Source: an uncultured Acidobacteriota bacterium (lineage in GTDB: Bacteria; Acidobacteriota; Thermoanaerobaculia; UBA5066). From it: a stretch of DNA of 12,286 nt. Made by a program: the position numbers and the translations under genes. Positions 6,305 through 12,286 of this stretch are shown in pieces; position 1 is the first letter of the stretch; every line of letters begins with the position of its first letter. Under the pieces are notes generated by a model, which saw nothing but the letters and a program-made list of their open reading frames with translations, was not told the DNA's origin and ran no database searches. The stretch spans positions 1 to 12,286 of the forward strand of contig CALFNC010000466.1 in the NCBI GenBank assembly GCA_937902605.1, read 5' to 3'.

Positions 6305-7305
6305 GCCCCCTGGTCATCTCCGGGCCCCGCCCGGTCGTCGTCGACCCCCCTCTCGTCCTCGCGCCGATGGCAGGGATCACCGACATGACATACCGCCTCC
6401 TCCTCCGGCGGATCGGGGGGCTGGGCCTGGTGACGATGGAGTTCGTCTCGTCCGAAGGTCTCACGCGCGGGAACCGGAGAACCGAACGGCTTCTCCGCTT
6501 CGACGCCGCCGAGCGGCCGCTCTCGATCCAGATCTACGGTGCCGACGCCGCCCGGATGGCCGTGGCCGCGGCGCGTGTCGAGGAGCTCGGCGTCGACGTC
6601 TGCGACGTCAACATGGGATGCCCCGCGAACAAGGTCTTGAAGGGGTGCGCGGGCGCTGGATTGATGCGCGACCTGAAGAAAGCCCGCGAGATCATCGCCG
6701 CCTGTCGCAAGGTCCTCGTCACGACTCCGCTCACGGTGAAATTCCGGGCGGGGATCGGGGAGGACAGCCTGAACTACCTCGAGCTCGGGAGGATCTGCGA
6801 GGGGGAAGGCGTCGCTGCGGTCGCGCTCCACCCGCGGACCGCCAAGCAGATGTACACCGGCCGGGCCGACTGGTCCCTCATCGCGCGGCTAAAGGAGACC
6901 GTCTCCATCCCGGTCGTCGGCAACGGCGACGTCCAGACGCCGGAAGACGTGGTCCGGATGTTCCGGGAGACCGGCTGCGACGCGGTGATGATCGGCCGGG
7001 CGACTATGAAGAACCCCTGGATCTTCCGCCAGAGCGCCGCCGCCTGCGCGGGCCGCCCCTACCCGGACGCGACCCTGGAGGAACGGAGGGAGATGATCCT
7101 GAATCACTTCCAGCTGATCCAGCGGAACGATGCCGACGAGCCGAAGGCGATCATGGGGAAGCTCCGGACGTTTACCGGCTGGTACACGCACGGGCTGCCG
7201 AGCGGCCGGGAGCTCCGTTGCCGGATCCAATCGCTGCCGAAACCGGAGGCCTTCCTGGAAGCGGTCGAGGAGTTCTTCGCGGCAAGGAGGCGGGAGGCGG
7301 CATAG
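6301..7305 (+). CDS. dusB: tRNA-dihydrouridine synthase DusB
   Basis: This FMN enzyme reduces uridine to dihydrouridine in the tRNA D loop using NADPH. At 334 residues it has the normal family length and every key element. LAPMAGITD (20-28) is the FMN-binding start, and SIQIYG lies at 75-80. DVNMGCPANKV (102-112) carries catalytic Cys107. Lys147 sits in VKFRAG, and LHPRTAKQMYTGRADW (176-191) has His177. VVGNGDV (205-211) and VMIGRATMKNPW (229-240) are phosphate-binding loops. The K-QMYTGRADW type loop points to the DusB subgroup. The TTG start overlaps the upstream stop as TTGA, with GGAG (6290-6293) seven bases before it. No ATG occurs before the conserved core, so TTG is the best start. It is last in the three-gene operon; its link to the two envelope/unknown genes is probably only co-transcription. 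Confidence 0.95.
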   Translation: MSPLVISGPRPVVVDPPLVLAPMAGITDMTYRLLLRRIGGLGLVTMEFVSSEGLTRGNRRTERLLRFDAAERPLSIQIYGADAARMAVAAARVEELGVDVCDVNMGCPANKVLKGCAGAGLMRDLKKAREIIAACRKVLVTTPLTVKFRAGIGEDSLNYLELGRICEGEGVAAVALHPRTAKQMYTGRADWSLIARLKETVSIPVVGNGDVQTPEDVVRMFRETGCDAVMIGRATMKNPWIFRQSAAACAGRPYPDATLEERREMILNHFQLIQRNDADEPKAIMGKLRTFTGWYTHGLPSGRELRCRIQSLPKPEAFLEAVEEFFAARRREAA

Positions 7306-7350
7306 CAGCGCGAACTCTCACGCCGATGTGGATGCGCTCCTCAGATATGT

Positions 7351-7365
7351 GCGGACTGTCTCCGC
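7351..7365. terminator. Weak hairpin between convergent genes
   Basis: GCGGA-CTGTC-TCCGC forms a 5-pair stem with a 5-base loop in the 60-base gap between the convergent dusB and methyltransferase genes, directly next to the latter's stop. There is no T-tract on either side, so intrinsic termination would be weak at best. Nothing else structured is seen in this gap. Confidence 0.25.
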
Positions 7366-8310
7366 CTACGCATGCTGACCCGCGCGAAGGTCGAGCATCC
7401 GGCGAAGCGCAGCGGTGTGTCTGGAGTTCGTGCCGCAGCAGCCGCCCACGATCCTCGCCCCGGAGGAGATCCATCGCTCGGCGAACGCCGCGTAGGCTGT
7501 GGGCGAAATGGGCTCGGTATAGAGGCCGGCGGCCTCGTCGAGAGCCCGCCCCGTGTTCCCCCAGGCTGCGAGCGGGCGGCCCGGGAGCGCCCCGGCGATC
7601 CTCAGGAGCTCCCCTTCTACCAGGCGTGCGGGGAGACAATTGACGCCGAGCGCGAGCAGCGGGCCAGCGGCGGCGAAGACGGCTCGGGCGGCGTCCTCGA
7701 GGCTGTCGCCAGAGAGGAGCCTTCCGTGGCCGTCGGAGACGAAGGCGAGGACGACGGCCAACCCCGTGGCCGTGGCAGCCCGCGCGGCGGCGACCGCCTC
7801 GCGGAGGGAGTTCATCGTCTCGACGACGATGACGTCGACGCCCGAGGCGGCCAACCTCTGGGCGTGCTCCTCCTGCTCCCGCTCCAGCTCGTCGGCAGCA
7901 GGACAAAGGTCCGGGCGGTAGCAGTCCTCGAGCGGCGATAGCGAGCCCGCCACGAGGACGGGCCTTCGCGAGTCGTTCGCCCGGGCGCGCCCGAGGGCGC
8001 CCCCTTCGCGGGCGAGGACAACGGCCTTTCGGGTGAGGAGATCGGCTTCCCACCGGGCGCCGGCGACGCCTGACGCGGCGAGATTCCTCGTGTGCGTCCG
8101 AAACGTCGCAGCGGTCAGGATGTCGGCGCCGGCCGCGGCGTCGTCCGCATGGATCTCTCTCAGGAGGGCGCCGTCGCCGCGGAGGGAGCGCGCGCTCCAG
8201 AGCGGCGGACTCGTGTCGGCTCCGCGCCGGGACAGCTCGGTCCCGACGGCGGCGTCGAGGAGGAGGACGTCCGCCGACGAGAGGAAGGCGGTCCTCTCGA
8301 TTGGGCTCAC
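7366..8310 (-). CDS. Homocysteine S-methyltransferase family protein
   Basis: This zinc-dependent methyltransferase belongs to the family that includes MmuM and the N-terminal domain of MetH. These enzymes transfer a methyl group, usually from S-methylmethionine or a related donor, to homocysteine to make methionine. At 314 residues it matches single-domain members. It begins LLLDAAVGTELSRRGA (16-31), the family's N-terminal D-GxGTEL loop, followed by ADILTAATFRTH (62-73) and DVIVVETMNSLREA (159-172). The zinc ligands are present: Cys225 in LGVNC, and Cys291-Cys292 in GGCCGT. The start is the GTG at 8310-8308, with GAGG about ten bases upstream. The donor cannot be assigned; betaine, methyltetrahydrofolate or S-methylmethionine types all share these residues. 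It is divergent from the SDR pair and shares a 40-base control region with them. No SAM or other riboswitch fits in that space. Confidence 0.92.
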   Translation of the reverse strand: MSPIERTAFLSSADVLLLDAAVGTELSRRGADTSPPLWSARSLRGDGALLREIHADDAAAGADILTAATFRTHTRNLAASGVAGARWEADLLTRKAVVLAREGGALGRARANDSRRPVLVAGSLSPLEDCYRPDLCPAADELEREQEEHAQRLAASGVDVIVVETMNSLREAVAAARAATATGLAVVLAFVSDGHGRLLSGDSLEDAARAVFAAAGPLLALGVNCLPARLVEGELLRIAGALPGRPLAAWGNTGRALDEAAGLYTEPISPTAYAAFAERWISSGARIVGGCCGTNSRHTAALRRMLDLRAGQHA

Positions 8311-8322
8311 GGTCCCGGGACC
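8311..8322. promoter_or_regulatory. Perfect 12-base palindrome next to methyltransferase start
   Basis: GGTCCCGGGACC is perfectly self-complementary and lies immediately before the GTG of the minus-strand gene, overlapping the edge of its Shine-Dalgarno. In GC-rich DNA such palindromes arise by chance elsewhere, but the position suggests an operator or an mRNA hairpin affecting translation. Confidence 0.4.
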
Positions 8323-8330
8323 TCAATCAT

Positions 8331-8347
8331 CTTGCTAGTATCGCAAG
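8331..8347. promoter_or_regulatory. Divergent promoter core with inverted repeat
   Basis: CTTGC-N7-GCAAG is a perfect inverted repeat. Its spacer holds an extended -10 for the plus-strand SDR gene (TGC-TAGTAT, hexamer 8336-8341), ending nine bases before the ATG at 8351. Read on the other strand the same bases give GATACT, a usable -10 for the methyltransferase with a leader of about 20 bases. A dimeric repressor bound here would block both directions. Confidence 0.5.
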
Positions 8348-8350
8348 ACG

Positions 8351-9154
8351 ATGTCTCAGAAAAAGAAATGGGCTTTGATTCTCGGAGCCTCGTCCGGGTT
8401 CGGCGGAGCGGCTGCAATTGCCCTGGCCAAGGCCGGGCGGAACGTGTTCGGTGTCCACCTCGACCGGAGAGCCACCCTGCCGAACGTGGACCGGATCGTT
8501 GCGACGATCGCCAAGGAGGGGGCGACCGCCCGCTTCTTCAACATCAACGCGGCCGACCACGAGAGGCGGGCCGAGACCATCGCGGCGATCCGGGAGACCC
8601 TTCTGGCGGAAGGGAATCACCCCGGCGGGATCGACGTCCTCCTCCACTCGCTGGCCTTCGGGACGCTAAAACCGTTCGTGGCCGACGACGCCGCGGACCG
8701 GATCTCCCCCGCTCAGGTGGCGATGACGTTGGAGGTGATGGCGAGCTCGCTCGTCTACTGGACGCAGGATGTCGTCGCTGCCGGCCTCATGGGAGAGGGC
8801 TCCCACGTCTTCGCGATGACGTCGGCGGGGGGGCACCGGATTTGGACATCGTACGGGGCCATCTCGGCGGCCAAGGCCGCCCTCGAGAGCAACTGTCGCC
8901 AGCTAGCCGTCGAGCTGATCCCAAGGAAGATCGCTGTCAACGCGATCCGCGCCGGCGTGACCGACACCCCGGCTCTCCGGAAGATCCCGGGGAACGACCA
9001 GATGATCGAGCGATGCCTCGCCATTCATCCCGCCGGCCGCCTGACCGTCCCCGAGGACGTCGGCTCCGTCATCACGGCGATCGCCCGGCCGGAGACGGTC
9101 TGGATGACGGGGAACGTCCTGGGCGTCGACGGGACGGAGGATCTGGTCGGATAG
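8351..9154 (+). CDS. Enoyl-[ACP] reductase-like SDR (FabI/FabL type)
   Basis: This is a 267-residue short-chain dehydrogenase/reductase. The nucleotide loop is GASSGFG (12-18). HSLAFGTLKPF (99-109) replaces the classical NNAG strand end and resembles the segment in enoyl-ACP reductases. The active site is Y168-GAISAA-K175, a Y-x6-K spacing found in FabI and FabL rather than the Y-x3-K of ordinary SDRs. VNAIRAGVTDTPAL (196-209) and GRLTVPEDVGSVI follow the ENR pattern, with a VLGVDGTEDL ending. By family logic it would reduce the enoyl-ACP double bond with NAD(P)H, the last step of fatty-acid elongation. Ser158 occupies the usual SDR serine position, so a specialised lipid or secondary-metabolite reductase is possible. 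The start has no Shine-Dalgarno, but a -10 lies nine bases upstream. A classical SDR follows 32 bases later in the probable operon. Confidence 0.82.
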   Translation: MSQKKKWALILGASSGFGGAAAIALAKAGRNVFGVHLDRRATLPNVDRIVATIAKEGATARFFNINAADHERRAETIAAIRETLLAEGNHPGGIDVLLHSLAFGTLKPFVADDAADRISPAQVAMTLEVMASSLVYWTQDVVAAGLMGEGSHVFAMTSAGGHRIWTSYGAISAAKAALESNCRQLAVELIPRKIAVNAIRAGVTDTPALRKIPGNDQMIERCLAIHPAGRLTVPEDVGSVITAIARPETVWMTGNVLGVDGTEDLVG

Positions 9155-9186
9155 CGGGGCGGCCCGCGCACCACGGAGGGCCCGAT

Positions 9187-9996
9187 ATGCTCGTCATCCC
9201 GTCCGGCTCCTTTGCCCTCGTGACCGGCGCTTCCTCTGGGATCGGAGAGGCGATCGCCGAACGTCTCGCGGCGCGCGGTGTTCCCCTGATCCTCGCCGCG
9301 AGGTCGGCCCGGAAGCTGGAAGCCCTCCGTTCGGACTGGATGGCCCGCCACGGGGTCGCGGTCGAGACGGTCGCGGTCGACCTCTCGGAGGCGGACGGGC
9401 CGGCGCGGCTCTGGGAGGCAACGGAGGGCGCGGGGCGGCCGGTCCACCTACTCGTCAACAATGCCGGGTTCGGTCTCAACGGAGCGGAGGCGGAACTGCC
9501 GCTGGAGAAGACGGCCGAGATGATCCGGCTAAACGTCGGGGCGACGGCCGAGCTGACGCACCGGTTCCTCGTCGCGATGAGGTCCCGCCGAAAGGGGTGG
9601 ATTCTCAACGTCGCTTCAACGGCCGCGTTCGTCCCGGGACCCTGGTTCGGAACCTACTCGGCGACGAAGGCGTTTGTCCTCTCCTTCAGCCAGGCCCTGC
9701 ACGAGGAGGCGAAGCGGGACGGCGTCACCGTGACCTGCCTCTGCCCCGGCTATACCCGGACGGGATTCCACGCCGTCGCGGGGATGAAGTCCGCCGACGA
9801 GACGCCGTTCTTTCCCGTAATGTCGGCCGAGGCGGTCGCAAGGGCCGGCCTCGCGGCCCTCGAGAAGGGACGGCCGTTCGTCGTCCCCCACCTCTTCGAC
9901 CGTCTCTGGATCGCCTCCCTCCGCTTGGTCCCGCGGTCGGTTCCCCCACGGCTGGCCGCGGCCTTCTTCCGGCGCAGCCGCCTGTCGGGCACATAG
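9187..9996 (+). CDS. Classical SDR family NAD(P)-dependent oxidoreductase
   Basis: This is a 269-residue short-chain dehydrogenase with the full classical set: TGASSGIG (13-20) for the cofactor, Asp65 in VDLSE, NNAG (91-94), and the tetrad Asn116, Ser144, Tyr157 and Lys161 in YSATKAF, followed by CPGYTRTGF (186-194). Arg39 and Arg42 just after the second strand (AARSARK) favour NADP(H). The last 40 residues are basic and hydrophobic (LWIASLRLVPRSVPP; AAAFFRRSR), a C-terminal extension seen in DltE/YqjQ-like SDRs that may touch the membrane. GGAGGG (9175-9180) lies six bases before the ATG at 9187. The frame is open far upstream, but that part is the shadow of the preceding gene. Together with the ENR-like gene it suggests reduction of a lipid or ketone substrate; the exact substrate is unknown. 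Confidence 0.9.
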   Translation: MLVIPSGSFALVTGASSGIGEAIAERLAARGVPLILAARSARKLEALRSDWMARHGVAVETVAVDLSEADGPARLWEATEGAGRPVHLLVNNAGFGLNGAEAELPLEKTAEMIRLNVGATAELTHRFLVAMRSRRKGWILNVASTAAFVPGPWFGTYSATKAFVLSFSQALHEEAKRDGVTVTCLCPGYTRTGFHAVAGMKSADETPFFPVMSAEAVARAGLAALEKGRPFVVPHLFDRLWIASLRLVPRSVPPRLAAAFFRRSRLSGT

Positions 9997-10011
9997 GCTG
10001 GGCCGGTCCGA

Positions 10012-10017
10012 TAGACT
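10012..10017 (+). promoter_or_regulatory. Putative -10 ahead of the ATP-grasp-like gene
   Basis: TAGACT ends nine bases before the ATG at 10027, in the 30-base gap after the SDR gene. It fits the same TANNNT-near-start pattern as at 404, 4582 and 8336. A weak AAGG at 10020-10023 could also serve as a short-spaced Shine-Dalgarno, so this gene may be read both from its own promoter and from the SDR operon. Confidence 0.3.
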
Positions 10018-10026
10018 CGAAGGCAG

Positions 10027-11253
10027 ATGCATCCCCGTTTCCGGACGGCCTATAACGCCGCGTTTACGGCGGAGCTCCCCGAGCGACAGCGGTCGATGCT
10101 CCTCGACCGGATCGGCGTAGCCCCGGCCTTTCCACTGGCGGAAACTCCTGTGTTTCTGACGGAGGAGCTGGCCGAATCGCTCGCGAGGACGGCGCGGGAG
10201 ATCATCGCCCAGCTCGCGGAGCCCGCCCGGACGACGCGGATGCTGAAGGCGATCCCATCGCGCTGGAACGTTCCGGGAATGGACACCTTCCCATCGCTCC
10301 TCCAGGTGGACCTGGCGGTCGTGAGGGAGGACGGGCGGCTCGTCCCGAAGCTGATCGAGCTTCAGGGATTCCCGTCGCTCTCGGCGTTCGAGGTCTTCCA
10401 GGCTGAGGCATGGAGCGACTGCCTCCAAGGGATCCCCGGGCTGCCGGAAGGGTCGTGGAGCCCCTATTTCAGCGGGCTGGATCGCGACCGTTTCGTGGAC
10501 CTCTTCCGCCGGGTGGTCCTCGGAAAAAGGGACCCGGAAAACGTCATCCTGATGGACCTCTTTCCCGAGCGGCAGAAGACATGGGTCGACTTTGCGGCGA
10601 CGACAAGGCTCCTCGGCGTCGAGCCGGTCTGCCCGACGTCACTGGAGAAAGAGGGGCGCCGCCTCTACCGGCGCAAGGACGGACGCCGGATCCCGGTGGA
10701 ACGGATCTACAACCGCGTGGTTTTCGACGAGCTGATCCGGGAAGGGAGCACGCTCCCGTTCGACTTTCGGGACGATCTGGACGTCGAGTGGGTGCCGCAC
10801 CCTAACTGGTACTGGGTCTACTCGAAGTACTCACTCCCACTGCTCGATCACCCCGCAGTTCCTAAAGCCACCTATCTCTCTGACCTGACCGATGTCCCGC
10901 CCGACCTGACGGAGCGGTTCGTCCTCAAACCTCTCTTCTCGTTTGCGGGAGGGGGGGTAAACATCGAGCCGACCCGGCGCGATCTCGAGTCGATCCCTGA
11001 CGGCGAGCGGGACCGGTGGTGCCTGCAGGAGAAGATCGCGTACGACCCCTGCCTCGTCGCTGGCGATGGAGGAGGGGTGAAGGTCGAGATCCGGATGATG
11101 TTCTACCGGCCCCATGACGACGCGGGCCCCGCGGACGCCGTTCTCGGGCTGAACCTTTGCCGTCTCTCCCGCGGCAAGATGCTCGGAGTCGACTTCAACA
11201 AGGGCTTCACCTGGGTCGGCTCGTCGGTGGCGCTGTGCCCCTCCGGCCGCTGA
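10027..11253 (+). CDS. ATP-grasp-like protein of unknown function
   Basis: This is a 408-residue soluble protein without a signal peptide. The N-terminal half has PLAETPVFLTEELAESL (36-52), then LLQVDLAVVREDGRLVPKLI and ELQGFPSLSAFEVFQ (111-125). The block around ELQGFPSL recurs in uncharacterised bacterial proteins as I recall them. The C-terminal half looks like ATP-grasp: RFVLKPLFSFAGGGVNI (297-313) has the nucleotide lysine (Lys301) and a glycine-rich loop. WCLQEKIAYDP (331-341) matches the adenine-contact segment. VKVEIRMMFY (351-360) with GLNLCRLSRGKMLGVDFNKG (374-393) would supply the metal and phosphate residues. ATP-grasp enzymes join a carboxylate to an amine or similar nucleophile; the substrates here are unknown. 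Its last 19 bases overlap the start of the propeller gene, so the two are probably translated together. The fold is likely; the reaction is not assigned. Confidence 0.75.
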   Translation: MHPRFRTAYNAAFTAELPERQRSMLLDRIGVAPAFPLAETPVFLTEELAESLARTAREIIAQLAEPARTTRMLKAIPSRWNVPGMDTFPSLLQVDLAVVREDGRLVPKLIELQGFPSLSAFEVFQAEAWSDCLQGIPGLPEGSWSPYFSGLDRDRFVDLFRRVVLGKRDPENVILMDLFPERQKTWVDFAATTRLLGVEPVCPTSLEKEGRRLYRRKDGRRIPVERIYNRVVFDELIREGSTLPFDFRDDLDVEWVPHPNWYWVYSKYSLPLLDHPAVPKATYLSDLTDVPPDLTERFVLKPLFSFAGGGVNIEPTRRDLESIPDGERDRWCLQEKIAYDPCLVAGDGGGVKVEIRMMFYRPHDDAGPADAVLGLNLCRLSRGKMLGVDFNKGFTWVGSSVALCPSGR

Positions 11254-12286
11254 CCACCCGCCTCGCGAGATGGGCTGGCGTCCTGGTGGCCATCCTGGCC
11301 TGCGGACGGGGAGAGGCGTCCCACAGCGTCGTCCGGCACTACTCGATACAGGATGGGCTGCCCCAGCTCCAGGTGCTTGCGATCTGCCAGGACCGATTGG
11401 GATACCTCTGGGTGGGGACGCAGACGGGTGGGGTCAGCCGTTACAACGGCCACCACTGGGTGGTGTACGACACCACGAACGGCCTACCAGGAGGCACCCT
11501 CTACACGCTCACAACCTCGCCCGATGGCACCGTCTACGTCGGGACGAGCGGGGGGGCGGCGCGTTTCGACGGGGAGCGCTGGATGCCCGTCGGACATGGG
11601 CCCGGCGACCCCTCTCTTGCGGTCCATGCGATCCTTGTAAGCAAGAGAGGCCAGATCTGGCTCGGCACCCCGAAAGGTCTCCGGATGGTCGCGCCGGGCG
11701 CGGGTACGAGGGCCCTCCCGGCGAGGAGCGCGAGCGCCGAGATCGCCGAAGCGCCGGTCAGCTGTATCGTGTCCGGCCCGGACGGGACGCTCTGGGTTGG
11801 GACGGGAAAGGGACTCGCCAGAATCGCTCCGCGCGAGACGCCGACGATCGAGGCCGTACCGGGTCTTCCCTCGAGGGGGATCGCGGCGGTCCTGCCCCTT
11901 CCGAGTGGCCGGCTCCTCGTTTCGGTCGCCGAGACCGGTCTGTTCGAAGGATCGCCCGGAAGCTTCTCCCGGGTCGGAGACGACCAGGTCCCGGGCCGCC
12001 GGGTGAGGGCGCTTCACGCGGGACCGGCCGGCACGAACGTCGTCTGGATCGGGACGCTCGATCGGGGAGCCTATCGCTGGGATGGGAGGTTCGAGCCGTT
12101 CGGCCCGGGACAGGGAATGAAGGACCTGACGATCAACACAATCTTCCGGGATCGCGAGGGGCTCCTCTGGTTCGGAGGCGACTCCGGATTATGGAAGCGG
12201 GCGCCGGCGGCGTTCGTGACGTGGGACGAGGCGGAAGGGATACCGGAGGGCGCCTCCGTATTTTCGATGACGGAAGATCGCACCGG
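11235..12286 (+). CDS. Two-component-regulator propeller protein, N-terminal part
   Basis: The frame is open from a GTG at 11235 to the window end (350 codons and two bases), so the C-terminus is missing. The start gives a short signal sequence (MPLRPLTTRLARWAG, then VLVAILACG), placing the body in the periplasm; LAC at residues 21-23 is a poor lipobox, so a Sec signal is more likely. Seven repeats of the Reg_prop type follow with G-x-[LIV]-W/Y cores at residues 56, 98, 139, 184, 225, 268 and 309, a steady spacing of 41-45. Examples are GYLWVGTQTGGVSRYNG, GTLWVGTGKGLARI and GLLWFGGDSGLWKR. These blades form the sensor propeller of hybrid histidine kinases, GGDEF proteins or PP2C phosphatases. 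Which output domain follows cannot be seen. It overlaps the end of the ATP-grasp-like gene by 19 bases, with only a weak GGTGG upstream, suggesting coupled translation. Confidence 0.88.
   Translation, partial: MPLRPLTTRLARWAGVLVAILACGRGEASHSVVRHYSIQDGLPQLQVLAICQDRLGYLWVGTQTGGVSRYNGHHWVVYDTTNGLPGGTLYTLTTSPDGTVYVGTSGGAARFDGERWMPVGHGPGDPSLAVHAILVSKRGQIWLGTPKGLRMVAPGAGTRALPARSASAEIAEAPVSCIVSGPDGTLWVGTGKGLARIAPRETPTIEAVPGLPSRGIAAVLPLPSGRLLVSVAETGLFEGSPGSFSRVGDDQVPGRRVRALHAGPAGTNVVWIGTLDRGAYRWDGRFEPFGPGQGMKDLTINTIFRDREGLLWFGGDSGLWKRAPAAFVTWDEAEGIPEGASVFSMTEDRT

Noticed and set aside
6030..7643. Long plus-strand frame across the lipoprotein and dusB
   Set aside because: Low-complexity Arg-rich product; dusB in another frame has every family motif.
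7172..8326. Long minus-strand frame overlapping the methyltransferase
   Set aside because: Arg-rich shadow; the neighbouring minus frame carries the zinc cysteines and GTEL motif.
8311..8350. SAM or other methionine-related riboswitch ahead of the homocysteine methyltransferase
   Set aside because: Only 40 bases separate it from the divergent gene, too short for any known SAM riboswitch.
8092..9186. Upstream extension of the classical SDR frame
   Set aside because: It crosses the methyltransferase and ENR-like genes in a shadow frame; the Shine-Dalgarno and SDR N-terminus place the start at 9187.
1..12286. CRISPR array, IS element, integrase or toxin-antitoxin pair
   Set aside because: No regular repeat-spacer pattern, transposase motif, integrase motif or small paired genes are seen; the tRNA has no flanking repeat of its 3' end in the window that I can find by eye.

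Overview
This is a GC-rich window (roughly two-thirds G+C by eye) from a Gram-negative-type bacterial chromosome. It carries lipoproteins with clear lipoboxes, a periplasmic binding-protein transporter, a DusB-type tRNA-modifying enzyme, a tRNA gene and a large periplasmic beta-propeller sensor. The mix would fit an Acidobacteriota or deltaproteobacteria-like lineage, but no gene here fixes the taxonomy. I see no phage, IS, CRISPR or other mobile signature. It reads as ordinary chromosome with several unassigned or under-described genes.

Layout. (1) 1-360: 3' end of an unrecognised gene. (2) 418-4227: a three-gene operon for a TPR-protein-associated TRAP transporter (TPAT): lipoprotein TatT, a DctP/TatP-type binding protein, and a fused DctQ-DctM permease. 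TatT and the binding protein would capture a ligand in the periplasm and hand it to the ion-driven QM permease. The binding protein lacks the Arg used by carboxylate-binding TRAP proteins, so the ligand is probably not a simple organic acid. (3) 4253-4329: tRNA-Arg(TCT) on the minus strand, converging on the transporter. (4) 4595-7305: an alpha/alpha-toroid (squalene-cyclase-like) protein, a small lipoprotein and dusB, tightly packed. (5) 7366-8310 on the minus strand: a homocysteine S-methyltransferase family enzyme. It is divergent from (6) 8351-9996: an enoyl-ACP-reductase-like SDR followed by a classical SDR. (7) 10027-11253: an ATP-grasp-like protein of unknown function, whose end overlaps (8) 11235-12286: the N-terminal seven-repeat propeller of a two-component-regulator-type protein that runs off the window.

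Expression logic. Genes inside operons carry good Shine-Dalgarno sequences or start-stop overlaps; the 4-base TTGA overlap occurs twice. Four likely transcript-leading genes (418, 4595, 8351, 10027) instead have a TANNNT -10-like hexamer only 7-9 bases before the start codon and little or no Shine-Dalgarno, which suggests leaderless transcription. The most promising points for follow-up are the TPAT transporter with its altered ligand site, the ATP-grasp-like/propeller pair, the leaderless-promoter pattern, and the 40-base divergent control region at 8311-8350 with two nested palindromes. I do not see convincing evidence for a wholly new multi-gene system.
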